DNA of 64,000 nucleotides from Sulfitobacter sp043557345 (GCF_043557345.1 NZ_JBIFFV010000008.1:151606-215605); one strand, 5' to 3'; shown: positions 42,408 to 51,723, counted from the stretch's first letter. Notes: a model not told the origin generated them from the letters alone. Numbers and translations are program-made.

Positions 42408-43154
42408 ATGACCCCGCGCCGCATTCTGCGCCTCTCCGGCCCCGACACCCGCGACTTTCTGCAAGGTATCGTGACCAATGACATCGGCAAACTGGACCAA
42501 GGCCCGGTCTATGCCGCCCTGCTGACGCCGCAAGGCAAATATATGGCCGATTTCTTTCTGATCGCCGATGGCGAAGACGTTCTGCTGGACGTGGATGAGA
42601 GCCTTGGCGTTATGCTGAACCAGCGGCTGTCGATGTACAAACTGCGCGCCAAGGTAACGATCGCGCCCAGCGATCTGCACCTGCACCGCGGCACCGGGCC
42701 GGCGCCCGACGACGCCTTAGCCGATCCGCGGCACCCCGAGATGGGCTGGCGCGCCTATCGCGACACTCCGCAGACTGAAGACGCGACCGATTGGGACGCC
42801 CTGCGCGTGGCCCATCTGATCCCCGAGACGGGGATCGAACTCACCCCCGATACCTTTATCCTTGAGGCGGGGTTTGATCGGATCAACGGGCTGGATTTCC
42901 GCAAAGGCTGCTATGTCGGCCAAGAGGTGACCGCCCGGATGAAACACAAGACCGAGTTGCGCAAAGGGCTGACCCGGGTCGAGGTCAGCGGCAGCGCCGC
43001 CCCCGGCACGGCAATCACGGCAGAGGGGAAACCCGCGGGCACGCTCTACACCCAAGCGGGCGGTCAGGCTTTGGCGCATCTGCGGTTCGACCGCGCCAAA
43101 GGCCCGATGCAGGCCGAAGGTGCAGAGGTCACTTGGCCCGGCCCCGCGACCTGA
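42408..43154 (+). CDS. ygfZ: Folate-binding Fe-S cluster repair protein YgfZ
   Basis: This 248-residue protein of the GcvT-like folate-binding family has the diagnostic motif KGCYVGQEVTARMKHK with the conserved cysteine, and an N-terminus RRILRLSGPDTRDFLQGIVTND. YgfZ uses tetrahydrofolate to maintain certain iron-sulphur enzymes. Several iron-sulphur enzymes occur in this window (indolepyruvate oxidoreductase and the SoxA and CoxL families), but no operon link exists. The gene stands alone and faces the efp terminator. Confidence 0.93.
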   Translation: MTPRRILRLSGPDTRDFLQGIVTNDIGKLDQGPVYAALLTPQGKYMADFFLIADGEDVLLDVDESLGVMLNQRLSMYKLRAKVTIAPSDLHLHRGTGPAPDDALADPRHPEMGWRAYRDTPQTEDATDWDALRVAHLIPETGIELTPDTFILEAGFDRINGLDFRKGCYVGQEVTARMKHKTELRKGLTRVEVSGSAAPGTAITAEGKPAGTLYTQAGGQALAHLRFDRAKGPMQAEGAEVTWPGPAT

Positions 43155-43186
43155 GCACCGCGCGCCGCTGAAAGGCTCCCGCGAAA

Positions 43187-43212
43187 CAAAAAGCCCCGGC
43201 AAAACCGGGGCT
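43187..43212 (-). terminator. Intrinsic terminator of efp
   Basis: The stem AGCCCCGG (43192-43199) and CCGGGGCT (43205-43212) with loop CAAAA reads on the minus strand as a GC hairpin followed by TTTTTGTTT. It lies 28 bases after the efp stop codon and also faces the end of ygfZ. Confidence 0.9.
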
Positions 43213-43240
43213 GATCTACTTTACCAAAGATGACGTCGCG

Positions 43241-43804
43241 TCAGGCGCGTTCGACATATTCCATGGTTTCGGTATTCACCACGATGTCCTCGTCTTGGCC
43301 CACGAAGGGCGGCACGGTGATCTTCACACCATTGTCGAGCACGGCAGGCTTGAAGGAATTGGCCGCCGTTTGGCCCTTCACCACCGGCTCGGTCTCGGCC
43401 ACTTTGCAGGTCACCTTCTGCGGCAGCGAGGCGTTCAGCGCCTCCTCCTCGTGATATTCGACCACGATCATCATGCCGTCCTGCAAGAAGGGGCGACGCT
43501 CACCCAAAAGATCGGCAGACAGTTGCACCTGCTCGTAGGTTTCGGTGTCCATCACCACCAGCATACCGTCGTCTTCATACAGAAATTGCTGGTCTTTTTG
43601 CTCCAACCGCACACGCTCGACCTTGTCGGCAGAGCGGAAGCGTTCGTTCAATTTGGAGCCGTTGCGCAGGTTGCGCATCTCGACTTGGGCAAAGGCGCCG
43701 CCCTTGCCGGGCTTCACGTGATCGACCTTCACAGCCGCCCAGAGGCCACCGTTATGTTCAAGGACGTTTCCGGGGCGGATCTCGTTTCCGTTAATCTTGG
43801 GCAT
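43241..43804 (-). CDS. efp: Elongation factor P
   Basis: This 187-residue factor helps ribosomes pass polyproline stretches. The sequence from MPKINGNEIRPGNVLEHNGG through VKPGKGGAFAQVEMRNL is diagnostic; Lys34 in PGKGG is the residue that is modified in species with EpmA/B. No epmA or epmB gene is present here. The three-domain length is normal. An upstream in-frame start six codons earlier gives MSWFCH, not family-like, so ATG at 43804 is used. It has its own terminator and is divergent from a small conserved gene. Confidence 0.97.
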   Translation of the reverse strand: MPKINGNEIRPGNVLEHNGGLWAAVKVDHVKPGKGGAFAQVEMRNLRNGSKLNERFRSADKVERVRLEQKDQQFLYEDDGMLVVMDTETYEQVQLSADLLGERRPFLQDGMMIVVEYHEEEALNASLPQKVTCKVAETEPVVKGQTAANSFKPAVLDNGVKITVPPFVGQDEDIVVNTETMEYVERA

Positions 43805-44025
43805 GTGACAAAACCACGACATAAGGTTGATGATATGATGTCCGGGTCTATATCGGGAGGGATGGTCCCCTGCAAGCAGGCGTTATTTTCTGCTGCCGCA
43901 AAGACTAGATATGCGCAAGCTGCATGGGAGCTATGCTAAATAGAGGTATCCGAATCAAAAGTTATCCGTCATAAGGGCCTCCACGCCCGAATGACAAGAG
44001 CAAGAATAATCGAAAGGACGACGAG

Positions 44026-44346
44026 ATGAAAGATTTCGTTGATGGCACCGCTTTCAACAACGAGCAAGGCAACCGCGCGCGCAAGCTCTTTGCTGCTGTG
44101 GTGCTAGCTGCTTTGGATGACGCAATTGCCGATGATAAAAAATATGGCAACGGTCCTGAACAGATCGCCCGCTGGGCCCGCTCGCGCGATGGCCGCGAGG
44201 TTCTGAGCTGTGCCGGTATCGACCCCAACGAGCGGGTCGTCGAAGGTTTGATGGAATTCGTCGGCAAAGGCGTGCGGACCTCCGTCGCCCTGTCGCGTGA
44301 AGAATCCGAGCGCCGCAATGCCGCGCTTCAGGCCGAAGCCGCCTAA
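44026..44346 (+). CDS. Conserved small protein of unknown function (possibly DUF6280)
   Basis: I recognise this as a protein conserved in the roseobacter group, but not its function. The 106-residue product is soluble, mixed-charge and helical: FVDGTAFNNEQGNRARKL, VVLAALDDAIADDKKYGNGP, IARWARSRDGREVLSCAGID. It may be the family called DUF6280. It has an AAAGGACGACGAG ribosome binding region and a strong intrinsic terminator 27 bases after its stop, so it is a single-gene transcript. The well-formed expression signals suggest a well-expressed protein. Confidence 0.85.
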   Translation: MKDFVDGTAFNNEQGNRARKLFAAVVLAALDDAIADDKKYGNGPEQIARWARSRDGREVLSCAGIDPNERVVEGLMEFVGKGVRTSVALSREESERRNAALQAEAA

Positions 44347-44373
44347 GACATATCCGCCAAGTGGCGCAATTGA

Positions 44374-44398
44374 CGCAGCCTTCGGGCTGCGTTTTTTT
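44374..44398 (+). terminator. Intrinsic terminator of the small conserved gene
   Basis: The stem CGCAGCC (44374-44380) and GGCTGCG (44385-44391) has the stable loop TTCG and is followed by seven T. It separates the small gene from cobQ, whose start is 77 bases farther on. Confidence 0.93.
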
Positions 44399-44474
44399 GT
44401 GCCTGCCCCTCGGCGATGGGCTTTCCCCTGCCCCGGATTTGCGCCAATTTGCGTGAAACCAAGGGCGAGCAGAC

Positions 44475-45932
44475 ATGACCAAAGCCATCATGATCCAAGG
44501 CACCGGCAGCAATGTCGGCAAGTCGATGATCGTCGCCGGATTGATCCGCGCCTGCGCCCGGCGTGGCCTGCGGGTGCGCCCATTCAAACCGCAGAACATG
44601 TCCAACAACGCCGCCGTCACCGAAGACGGGGGCGAGATTGGCCGCGCGCAGGCGTTGCAGGCCCGTGCGGCGGGCGTGGCCCCGCATACGGACATGAACC
44701 CGGTGCTGCTAAAACCCCAGAGCGCCACCGGCGCGCAGGTGGTGGTGCAAGGCAAAATCGCGGGACAGCAAGAGGCGCGGGAGTTTGGCCGCAACAAAGC
44801 CAGCCTGATGCCCGCGATCCTGCAATCCTTTCGCCGTTTGGCCGACAGCTGCGATCTGATCGTGATCGAGGGCGCGGGCTCCCCGGCTGAGACGAACCTG
44901 CGGGCGGGCGACATTGCCAATATGGGCTTTGCCCGCGCCGCCGGCGTGTCGGTGGTGCTGATGGGCGATATCGACCGCGGCGGGGTGATCGCGCAGATCG
45001 TCGGCACGCAGGCCGTGCTCTCCCCCGAAGATAACGCGCTGATCCGCGGCTTTGCGGTGAACAAATTCCGCGGTGACCGCAGCCTCTTTGACGCGGGGCG
45101 CGATGACATCGCCGCCCGCACCGGCTGGCCGAGCCTTGGGGTGATCCCGTGGTTCGACGCGGCCCACCGCCTGCCCGCCGAAGACGTGATGGACCTGCCC
45201 GCCCGCGCCCGTTCAGGCGGGTCGGGCTGCGTTATCGCCGTGCCGCGCCTGCCCCGGATCGCCAATTTCGATGACCTCGACCCGCTGGCCGCAGAGCCGG
45301 GCGTCGACCTGCGGATGGTCATGCCCGGCAGCCCCCTGCCCGCCGAGGCCGATCTGGTGCTCATGGTCGGCAGTAAGTCCACGATCTCCGACCTCGAAGC
45401 CTTCCGGGCCGAGGGGTGGGACATCGACCTTGCCGCCCATATCCGGCGCGGCGGCCATGTGCTTGGCCTTTGTGGCGGCTATCAGATGCTGGGCAAGACC
45501 ATCACCGATCCGCAGGGGATCGAAGGCCCGGCGGCGCGGGTGGCGGGGCTGGGTCATCTGGATGTGGAAACCACGATGGCCCCGCTCAAACATCTGTCCG
45601 AGAAGAGCGGCCAGCACCCGGCGAGCGGCACCACCCTCACCGGCTACGAGATCCATATCGGAGAGACCACCGGCCCTGATTGCGCCCGCGCGTGGCTCCG
45701 CTTCGACGGCACGCCCGAGGGCGCGGCCTCTCGCTCGGGCCGGGTGCAGGGCTGCTATATGCATGGGATTTTCAGCTCGGATGCCTTCCGCCGCGCCTAT
45801 CTTGGCGGTTTCGGCGTTACCTCTTCGCTGGATTTTGAAACCGGCGTCGAAGAGGCGCTGGACGCGCTGGCCGATCATGTCGAGACCTATATGGATGTCG
45901 ACCTGTTCCTCTCCCTCGCGGCAGAGGTCTAG
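44475..45932 (+). CDS. cobQ: Cobyric acid synthase
   Basis: This 485-residue ATP-dependent amidotransferase adds four amide groups to adenosylcobyrinic acid a,c-diamide in cobalamin synthesis. The N-terminal P-loop is GTGSNVGKS with RPFKPQNMSNNA; the mid-region has GAGSPAETNLR and DIDRGGV; the C-terminal glutaminase domain has the nucleophile in LGLCGGYQMLG and a final GCYMHGIF. The other cob genes are not in the window. The short leader has no visible cobalamin riboswitch. Confidence 0.96.
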   Translation: MTKAIMIQGTGSNVGKSMIVAGLIRACARRGLRVRPFKPQNMSNNAAVTEDGGEIGRAQALQARAAGVAPHTDMNPVLLKPQSATGAQVVVQGKIAGQQEAREFGRNKASLMPAILQSFRRLADSCDLIVIEGAGSPAETNLRAGDIANMGFARAAGVSVVLMGDIDRGGVIAQIVGTQAVLSPEDNALIRGFAVNKFRGDRSLFDAGRDDIAARTGWPSLGVIPWFDAAHRLPAEDVMDLPARARSGGSGCVIAVPRLPRIANFDDLDPLAAEPGVDLRMVMPGSPLPAEADLVLMVGSKSTISDLEAFRAEGWDIDLAAHIRRGGHVLGLCGGYQMLGKTITDPQGIEGPAARVAGLGHLDVETTMAPLKHLSEKSGQHPASGTTLTGYEIHIGETTGPDCARAWLRFDGTPEGAASRSGRVQGCYMHGIFSSDAFRRAYLGGFGVTSSLDFETGVEEALDALADHVETYMDVDLFLSLAAEV

Positions 45933-45964
45933 GCTGGAGAGCGCGCGGCCCTCCAGCCAAGCGC

Positions 45965-47080
45965 TTAAAATTCGACGACCGCCCGGATCGATTCACCCTT
46001 GTGCATCAGATCGAAACCTTCGTTGATCTGATCCAAGGTCAGTTTGTGGGTGATCATCGGGTCGATCTCGATCTTGCCGTTCATGTACCAATCGACGATC
46101 TTGGGCACATCCGTCCGCCCCTTGGCCCCGCCAAAGGCGGTGCCGCGCCAGACCCGGCCGGTGACCAGTTGGAACGGCCGGGTGGAGATCTCGGCCCCCG
46201 CGGGTGCCACGCCGATGATGATGCTCTCGCCCCAGCCCTTATGGGCGCATTCCAACGCGTCGCGCATGACTTTGGTGTTGCCGGTGGCGTCAAAAGAGTA
46301 ATCCGCGCCGCCCTTGGTCAACTCGACCAGATGCGCGACCAGATCGCCGTCAACTTTCGAGGGGTTCACGAAATCGGTCATGCCGAAGTAACGCGCGGCC
46401 TCTTCCTTGTCGTCGTTAAGGTCAACGCCGACGATCTGATCCGCCCCGGCCATGCGCAGGCCCTGAATGACGTTCAGACCGATGCCGCCCAGCCCAAAGA
46501 CCACGCAGCGCGCACCCAATTCGACCTTGGCGGTATTGATCACCGCCCCGATGCCCGTGGTGACGCCACAGCCGATATAGCAAATCTTGTCAAAAGGCGC
46601 GTCTTTTCGCACTTTCGCCAGCGCGATCTCGGGCACCACGGTGTGGTTGGCAAATGTCGAACAGCCCATGTAGTGGTGGATCGGCGTGCCATCCAGCATC
46701 GAGAACCGCGTCGTGCCATCGGGCAGCTTGCCTTGGCCTTGGGTCACGCGGATCGCCTGACACAGGTTGGTCTTGCCGCTGAGGCAATATTCGCATTCGC
46801 GGCACTCTGGCGTATAAAGCGGGATAACGTGATCGCCCGGCTCCAGCGTGGTGACGCCCTCGCCCACTTCCAGCACGACACCCGCGCCTTCATGGCCGAG
46901 GATGGCGGGAAAGATGCCTTCGGGATCGTCGCCCGAGCGGGTGAACTCATCGGTATGGCACAGGCCGGTCGCCTTGATCTCGACCAAGACCTCGCCGCGT
47001 TTCGGCCCTTCGAGGTTCACCTCCATGATTTCAAGCGGTTTGCCGGCTTCCACGGCAACGGCGGCACGGGTTCTCATCAT
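45965..47080 (-). CDS. S-(hydroxymethyl)glutathione dehydrogenase (class III alcohol dehydrogenase)
   Basis: This 371-residue zinc enzyme oxidises the formaldehyde-glutathione adduct with NAD+ and also reduces S-nitrosoglutathione. The catalytic zinc site is seen in GLCHTDEF and GHEGAG, and the structural zinc site in CRECEYCLSGKTNLC. The segments GCGVTTGIGAVINTAKVE and FGLGGIGLNVIQG are class III hallmarks. The two adjacent ATG codons (47080 and 47077) follow GGAGAGACCC. Formaldehyde arises from oxidation of methylated amines such as sarcosine, giving a metabolic link with soxBDAG. S-formylglutathione hydrolase is not adjacent. Confidence 0.94.
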   Translation of the reverse strand: MMRTRAAVAVEAGKPLEIMEVNLEGPKRGEVLVEIKATGLCHTDEFTRSGDDPEGIFPAILGHEGAGVVLEVGEGVTTLEPGDHVIPLYTPECRECEYCLSGKTNLCQAIRVTQGQGKLPDGTTRFSMLDGTPIHHYMGCSTFANHTVVPEIALAKVRKDAPFDKICYIGCGVTTGIGAVINTAKVELGARCVVFGLGGIGLNVIQGLRMAGADQIVGVDLNDDKEEAARYFGMTDFVNPSKVDGDLVAHLVELTKGGADYSFDATGNTKVMRDALECAHKGWGESIIIGVAPAGAEISTRPFQLVTGRVWRGTAFGGAKGRTDVPKIVDWYMNGKIEIDPMITHKLTLDQINEGFDLMHKGESIRAVVEF

Positions 47081-47167
47081 GGGTCTCTCCTTCGGGTGTG
47101 ATCTCTGCTGCTTTATGAAGCACGCATGCGGCAAATGTCCAACGCAGAAAACGCCGCCCTGATCGCC

Positions 47168-47629
47168 TCACCCGGTGATCGGCGCGTCGGATTTGATTTG
47201 CCGCAGGATCACATTCGTCGTGGCCGAATTCACCGCCGGATGCAGGAACAGAAAGCTCTCCAAAAAGGCGTTATAGGCGTCGATATCGCGGCACAGCACG
47301 CGCAGGTGATAATCCGCTTGGCCCGTGGTGGCGAAACATTCCGTCACCTCCGTCCGGCTTTGGATCGCGCGGATGAAACTGGCGAGGGCCGAGGCGTCAT
47401 GCCGGGTCAGATGCACATGGACCATCGCCTCGAACCCCAGCCCCATCGCCTTGGGGTCGACCACGGCGGCATAGCGTTTGATCACCCCGGCCTGCTCTAG
47501 CGCCTTGACACGTCGCCAGCAGGCGGAAGCGGAAATGTTCAGCTTTTCGGCCAGTTGTGCGTTGGGCAGGCGCGAATCCTGCTGAAGCAGGAATACAAGC
47601 TGCCGGTCCGTCGCATCCAGTTCACTCAT
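47168..47629 (-). CDS. Lrp/AsnC-family regulator, divergent from the indolepyruvate oxidoreductase gene
   Basis: This 153-residue regulator has the N-terminal helix-turn-helix (LDATDRQLVFLLQQDSRLPNAQLAEKLNISASACWRRVKALE) and a full RAM domain (MVHVHLTRHDASALASF, TTGQADYHLRVLCRDIDAYNAFLE). The 124-base spacer to the oxidoreductase contains a perfect inverted repeat. Lrp proteins next to this enzyme in alphaproteobacteria are thought to respond to branched or aromatic amino acids; that is inference here. Confidence 0.9.
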   Translation of the reverse strand: MSELDATDRQLVFLLQQDSRLPNAQLAEKLNISASACWRRVKALEQAGVIKRYAAVVDPKAMGLGFEAMVHVHLTRHDASALASFIRAIQSRTEVTECFATTGQADYHLRVLCRDIDAYNAFLESFLFLHPAVNSATTNVILRQIKSDAPITG

Positions 47630-47630
47630 C

Positions 47631-47674
47631 GGGTAAATCTTTCACTCTGCGGGTGCATTTCGGATAATTTACCC
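47631..47674. promoter_or_regulatory. Inverted repeat GGGTAAAT-N28-ATTTACCC, putative Lrp operator
   Basis: The eight-base arms at 47631-47638 and 47667-47674 are perfect inverted copies, 36 bases centre to centre. A related GGGTGCATT starts at 47651, 20 bases after the left arm. Phased half-sites in the spacer between an Lrp gene and its divergent target are typical for this regulator family. No binding data are available. Confidence 0.45.
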
Positions 47675-47753
47675 ACCTTTACCTGTGGCTACCAGCAAAA
47701 CTGGTGCAAAAATTCGCGCGTCTTGCGGTATACTCCCCAATGAGGAGACCCCC

Positions 47754-50700
47754 ATGACAGAACAACCGCGCGAATTTACCACTTATAAACTTGATGACCG
47801 CTATGATCAGACCGAAGGCCGCGTCTTTCTGACCGGGACGCAGGCTTTGGTGCGCATTATGCTGGATCAGGCCCGGCGTGATCGCGCGGCGGGGTTGAAC
47901 ACCGCCGGTTTCGTCTCGGGCTACCGCGGCTCGCCCTTGGGCGGGCTCGATCTGGAATACTGGCGCATCAAGGACAGGGTGGCCAAGGCGGGGGTGAAGT
48001 TCCTGCCCGCGGTGAACGAAGACCTTGGCGCCACAGCGGTTTTGGGCGCGCAGCAGGCCCATCTCGACCCGCAGGCCGAGGTCGAGGGGGTCTTTTCCAT
48101 GTGGTACGGCAAAGGCCCGGGGGTGGACCGGTCGGGCGACGCGCTGAAACACGGCAACGCCTATGGCTCCGCGCCCAAGGGCGGCGTGCTGGTGGTGGCA
48201 GGCGACGACCATGGCTGTGTTTCGTCGTCGATGCCGCACCAGTCCGACGTGGGCTTCATGTCGTGGTTCATGCCGACGCTGAACCCGGCTTCGGTGGCGG
48301 AATATCAGGCGTTTGGCGAATACGGTATCGCGCTGTCGCGTTTCTCGGGCACATGGGTCGGCTTCAAGGCGATCTCCGAAACCGTGGAGAGCGGCGCCTC
48401 GGTCGATCTGACCACCGACCGGGTCTTCAAGCAACCCGACTACACCGCCCCTCCGGGCGGGCTGCATGTGCGGCTGGGTGACCTGCCCTCCCCGGAGATC
48501 GAGACGCGGCTGCATCACAAGCTCGACGCGGTGCAGGCCTTCATGCGCGCCAATCCGATCGACCGGCATATCTACGAGACGCAGGACGCCTCCTTCGGCA
48601 TCGTCACCACCGGTAAGGGCCATCTCGACACGATGGAGGCGCTGCGGCTTCTGGGCCTCGACGAGGCCGCCTGCCGCCGCCTTGGCATCGACATCTACAA
48701 GATCGGCATGGTCTGGCCGCTGGCGCTGGACGACGCGCTCGACTTCGTGAAGGGCAAGCGCGAAGTGCTTGTGATCGAAGAGAAACGCGGGATCATCGAG
48801 AGCCAGTTCAAGGAAGCCTTCTACGACTGGCCCGGCTCGAAACCCGCGCGGATGGTCGGCAAGCACGACGAGAACCTCGAGGAGCTCGTGCCCTGGACCG
48901 GGGAGCTCTCGCCGCTGAAGCTGGTGCCGATCATCGCCGCGCGTCTGCATGCCTTCTTTCCGCAGGAAAAGCTGCTCGAAAAGGCCCGCATGCTGACCGA
49001 CCAGCCGCCCGTGCTGCTGAACGTCGAGGGCGCCACCCGCACCCCCTATTTCTGCTCGGGCTGCCCGCATAACTCTTCCACAAAGCTGCCCGAAGGCTCA
49101 AAAGCCAACTCCGGCATCGGCTGCCACGTCATGGCCTCATGGATGGACCGCGAGACCGCCGGTTTTGCCCAGATGGGCGGCGAGGGCGTGCCGTGGATCG
49201 CCACCTCGCTGTTCAACGGCGGCAAACACGTCTTCCAGAACCTCGGCGAGGGTACGTGGTATCACTCCGGCTCGCTGGCGATCCGGCAGGCGGTCGCGGC
49301 GAAGACCAATATCACTTACAAGATCCTCTACAACGACGCGGTGGCGATGACCGGCGGCCAGCCGGTGGACGGCCCCGTCTCCGTCGCCGCCATCGCGCAG
49401 GCCTGCCGTGCCGAGGGTGTGGAGCGGATCGCGCTGGTCTCGGACCGGCCCGAATTGCTGGAGAAGGGCGATTTCCCCGCCGGCACCACCTTCGACCACC
49501 GCAGCGCTCTGGACCACGTGCAGCGCGAGTTGCGCGACATCCCGGGCGTCACCGTGCTGATCTACGAACAGACCTGCGCCACCGAGAAGCGCCGCAAGCG
49601 CAAGCGCGGGCTGATGGACGATCCGAAGAAATTCGTGATGATCAACGATCTGGTCTGCGAGGGCTGCGGCGATTGCAGCCTCGAGTCGAACTGCCTCAGC
49701 GTCGAGCCCAAGAAAACCGAGTTCGGCACCAAGCGCCAAATCAACCAGTCGACCTGCAACAAAGATTACTCCTGCCTTAACGGTTTCTGCCCCTCCTTCG
49801 TGACGGTGGAGGGCGGCAGCCGCCGCAAACGTTCCGGCGCGGGGCTGGACGTGGCGGGGCTCTCGGCGCAGCTTCCGATGCCCGACCTGCCCAAGCTCGA
49901 CCGGCCCTTCAACCTGCTGGTGACCGGCGTCGGCGGCACCGGCGTGGTGACCGTGGGCGCGCTCATCACTATGGCCGCGCATCTTGAAGGGTTAGGCTCC
50001 AGCGTGCTCGATTTCACCGGCTTCGCGCAGAAGTTCGGCACCGTGCTGGGCTACGTGCGTCTCGCTAAACGCCCCGAGGAGGTGCATCAGGTCCGCATCG
50101 ATCAGGGCGGCGCCGACGCGGTGATCGGCTGCGACATGGTGGTGAGTTCCGCGCCGAAAGCTTCCGCCCACTACCGGCGCGGCACGCGGATCGTGCTGAA
50201 CCGCGCCGAGATGCCCACTGGCGATCTGGTGCTGAACCGCGACGCCGACCTGCGCGTCGACGACCGCGAGGCGGTGATCGCGCAGGCGGTGGGGGCCGAG
50301 AACCTTTCGGCCTTTGACGCCAACGCCATGGCCGAGAAACTGATGGGCGACGCGGTTTTTGCCAATGTGATGATGCTGGGTTTCGCGTGGCAGAAGGGGC
50401 TGGTGCCGGTCTCGCTCAGCGCGCTCGAACAGGCGATCGAACTCAACGGCGTCGTGCCCGACAAGAACCGCGCCGCCTTCGGATTTGGCCGGGTCATGGC
50501 GGGCAACCCGCAGGCGATCGAGGCACATTTTGCCCCTGCCCCTGCGCCCGACGACACAGTCGAGGGCCTGATCGCCCGCCGCATGGAGTTCCTCACCGGC
50601 TACCAGAACGACGCCTATGCCCAGCGCTACAAGGGCAAGCTCGATGCGCTGGCAGGCGAACTGCCGGAAGGCTCTGACGACCTCATGCGCGCGGCGGCGA

Positions 50701-51155
50701 AATCGCTGTTCAAGCTGATGGCTTACAAAGACGAATACGAGGTCGCGCGCCTGCATCGGCAAAGCGGTTTCGAAGAGCGTATCGCCGATACCTTCGAGGG
50801 CGACTACAAGGTGCATTACCACCTCGCCCCGCCCGCTTGGCCCACCGGCACCGATGGCCGCAGACGTCCGAACAAGCGCAAGTTCGGCCCGTGGATGGGC
50901 CGCGCCTTCGACCTTCTGGCGGCGATGAAACCCCTGCGCGGCACGTGGGCCGACCCCTTCAGTTACGGCGCCGACCGCAAGCTCGAGGTCGCCCTGATCG
51001 GCTGGTACGAGGAGGTCATGGCAAAGGCCCCCGCCCTGCCCCATGACGCAGCGCTGGCGGTGCTTTCCGCCCCGATGGAGATCCGCGGCTACGGCCCGGT
51101 GAAAGAGGCCGCAGCCGAAAAGGTGCAGGCCGAGGTGGCCGCGCATCTAGGGTAA
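47754..51155 (+). CDS. Indolepyruvate ferredoxin oxidoreductase, fused alpha/gamma type
   Basis: This 1133-residue enzyme decarboxylates 2-oxo acids from aromatic or branched amino acids to acyl-CoA, with thiamine diphosphate and iron-sulphur clusters. It runs from the N-terminal pyrimidine-binding domain (GTQALVRIMLDQARRD, SGYRGSPLGGLD) through the thiamine domain (FCSGCPHNSST, GIGCHVMASWMDRET), then cysteine motifs CEGCGDCSLESNC at about 635-647 and CNKDYSCLNGFCPSF, to the gamma domain (NLLVTGVGGTGVVTVGAL) and a DUF6537-like C-terminus. ATG at 47754 after GAGGAGACCCCC is preferred over an upstream in-frame ATG inside the operator region. Confidence 0.94.
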   Translation: MTEQPREFTTYKLDDRYDQTEGRVFLTGTQALVRIMLDQARRDRAAGLNTAGFVSGYRGSPLGGLDLEYWRIKDRVAKAGVKFLPAVNEDLGATAVLGAQQAHLDPQAEVEGVFSMWYGKGPGVDRSGDALKHGNAYGSAPKGGVLVVAGDDHGCVSSSMPHQSDVGFMSWFMPTLNPASVAEYQAFGEYGIALSRFSGTWVGFKAISETVESGASVDLTTDRVFKQPDYTAPPGGLHVRLGDLPSPEIETRLHHKLDAVQAFMRANPIDRHIYETQDASFGIVTTGKGHLDTMEALRLLGLDEAACRRLGIDIYKIGMVWPLALDDALDFVKGKREVLVIEEKRGIIESQFKEAFYDWPGSKPARMVGKHDENLEELVPWTGELSPLKLVPIIAARLHAFFPQEKLLEKARMLTDQPPVLLNVEGATRTPYFCSGCPHNSSTKLPEGSKANSGIGCHVMASWMDRETAGFAQMGGEGVPWIATSLFNGGKHVFQNLGEGTWYHSGSLAIRQAVAAKTNITYKILYNDAVAMTGGQPVDGPVSVAAIAQACRAEGVERIALVSDRPELLEKGDFPAGTTFDHRSALDHVQRELRDIPGVTVLIYEQTCATEKRRKRKRGLMDDPKKFVMINDLVCEGCGDCSLESNCLSVEPKKTEFGTKRQINQSTCNKDYSCLNGFCPSFVTVEGGSRRKRSGAGLDVAGLSAQLPMPDLPKLDRPFNLLVTGVGGTGVVTVGALITMAAHLEGLGSSVLDFTGFAQKFGTVLGYVRLAKRPEEVHQVRIDQGGADAVIGCDMVVSSAPKASAHYRRGTRIVLNRAEMPTGDLVLNRDADLRVDDREAVIAQAVGAENLSAFDANAMAEKLMGDAVFANVMMLGFAWQKGLVPVSLSALEQAIELNGVVPDKNRAAFGFGRVMAGNPQAIEAHFAPAPAPDDTVEGLIARRMEFLTGYQNDAYAQRYKGKLDALAGELPEGSDDLMRAAAKSLFKLMAYKDEYEVARLHRQSGFEERIADTFEGDYKVHYHLAPPAWPTGTDGRRRPNKRKFGPWMGRAFDLLAAMKPLRGTWADPFSYGADRKLEVALIGWYEEVMAKAPALPHDAALAVLSAPMEIRGYGPVKEAAAEKVQAEVAAHLG

Positions 51156-51179
51156 GAGCGTCGAAAAGTCGCCGCGCCG

Positions 51180-51206
51180 CCCGGCCTCAAGCAATCCGAG
51201 GCCGGG
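51180..51206 (+). terminator. Hairpin behind the indolepyruvate oxidoreductase gene
   Basis: The stem CCCGGCCTC (51180-51188) and GAGGCCGGG (51198-51206) is perfect over nine base pairs, with a nine-base loop. No T-run follows, so termination efficiency is uncertain. It lies 25 bases after the stop codon. Confidence 0.5.
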
Positions 51207-51723
51207 CAAACATCCCGAATACATCGCCACCATTCCCGGCGGGAGCGACAAGAATTCCGCCGAAACATCACGGGGGGTAAGCGCGACTAGCCGGTCCCCT
51301 TCCCGAGCTCGCGCCGTCGTTGAGCGCGCAACAGGCAAACCGCCAACGCGCCGATACGCACCACCACTGAGAAAGCCCCCCGGCTAGCCATTCTCGCGGC
51401 GAGGCGCGGTGCCACCCTGCCAGATCAAAGAATCCGCAAAATTCCGCCCAGAATTCGCAGGGAAAAACGCTCAATCGCGCCCAAAAGCCTGCACAGTTTC
51501 CACGCAATAGCCTCCCGCAATGCGGGAAAATAAGGGGCGGCGGCGCCCTCTGCCTGTCAATTCAATGGTTTCGCGGGGCTGCAAAATATGGTTAATAATT
51601 CATACGGCGGCACAAGCTATTGATGCAGCAATGTCACAATTTCGCCGGGTTTATAGGACTAGATGTGAACAGATTATAAAGACACCCGGACTGCCCGTCT
51701 GCCCCACGAAAGAGGTGCCAAAA
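51207..51723. other. Long intergenic region before the response regulator
   Basis: These 517 bases hold no gene I can support; short frames on both strands have no recognisable product. The left two thirds is ordinary GC-rich sequence, whereas from about 51,580 to 51,690 the composition turns A/T-rich (for example TTAATAATTCATACGG and GATTATAAAG). That part probably holds the promoter of the response regulator gene. A small RNA is possible but not indicated by any clear hairpin plus T-run. Confidence 0.45.

Noticed and set aside
44399..44474. Cobalamin riboswitch before cobQ
   Set aside because: Only 76 bases follow the upstream terminator, too short for the element, and no B12-box-like sequence is visible.
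51268..51507. Small gene on the minus strand between the indolepyruvate oxidoreductase and response regulator genes
   Set aside because: The 79-residue frame has no ribosome binding site, no signal peptide or domain pattern and a Trp/Cys/Arg-heavy composition typical of chance frames.
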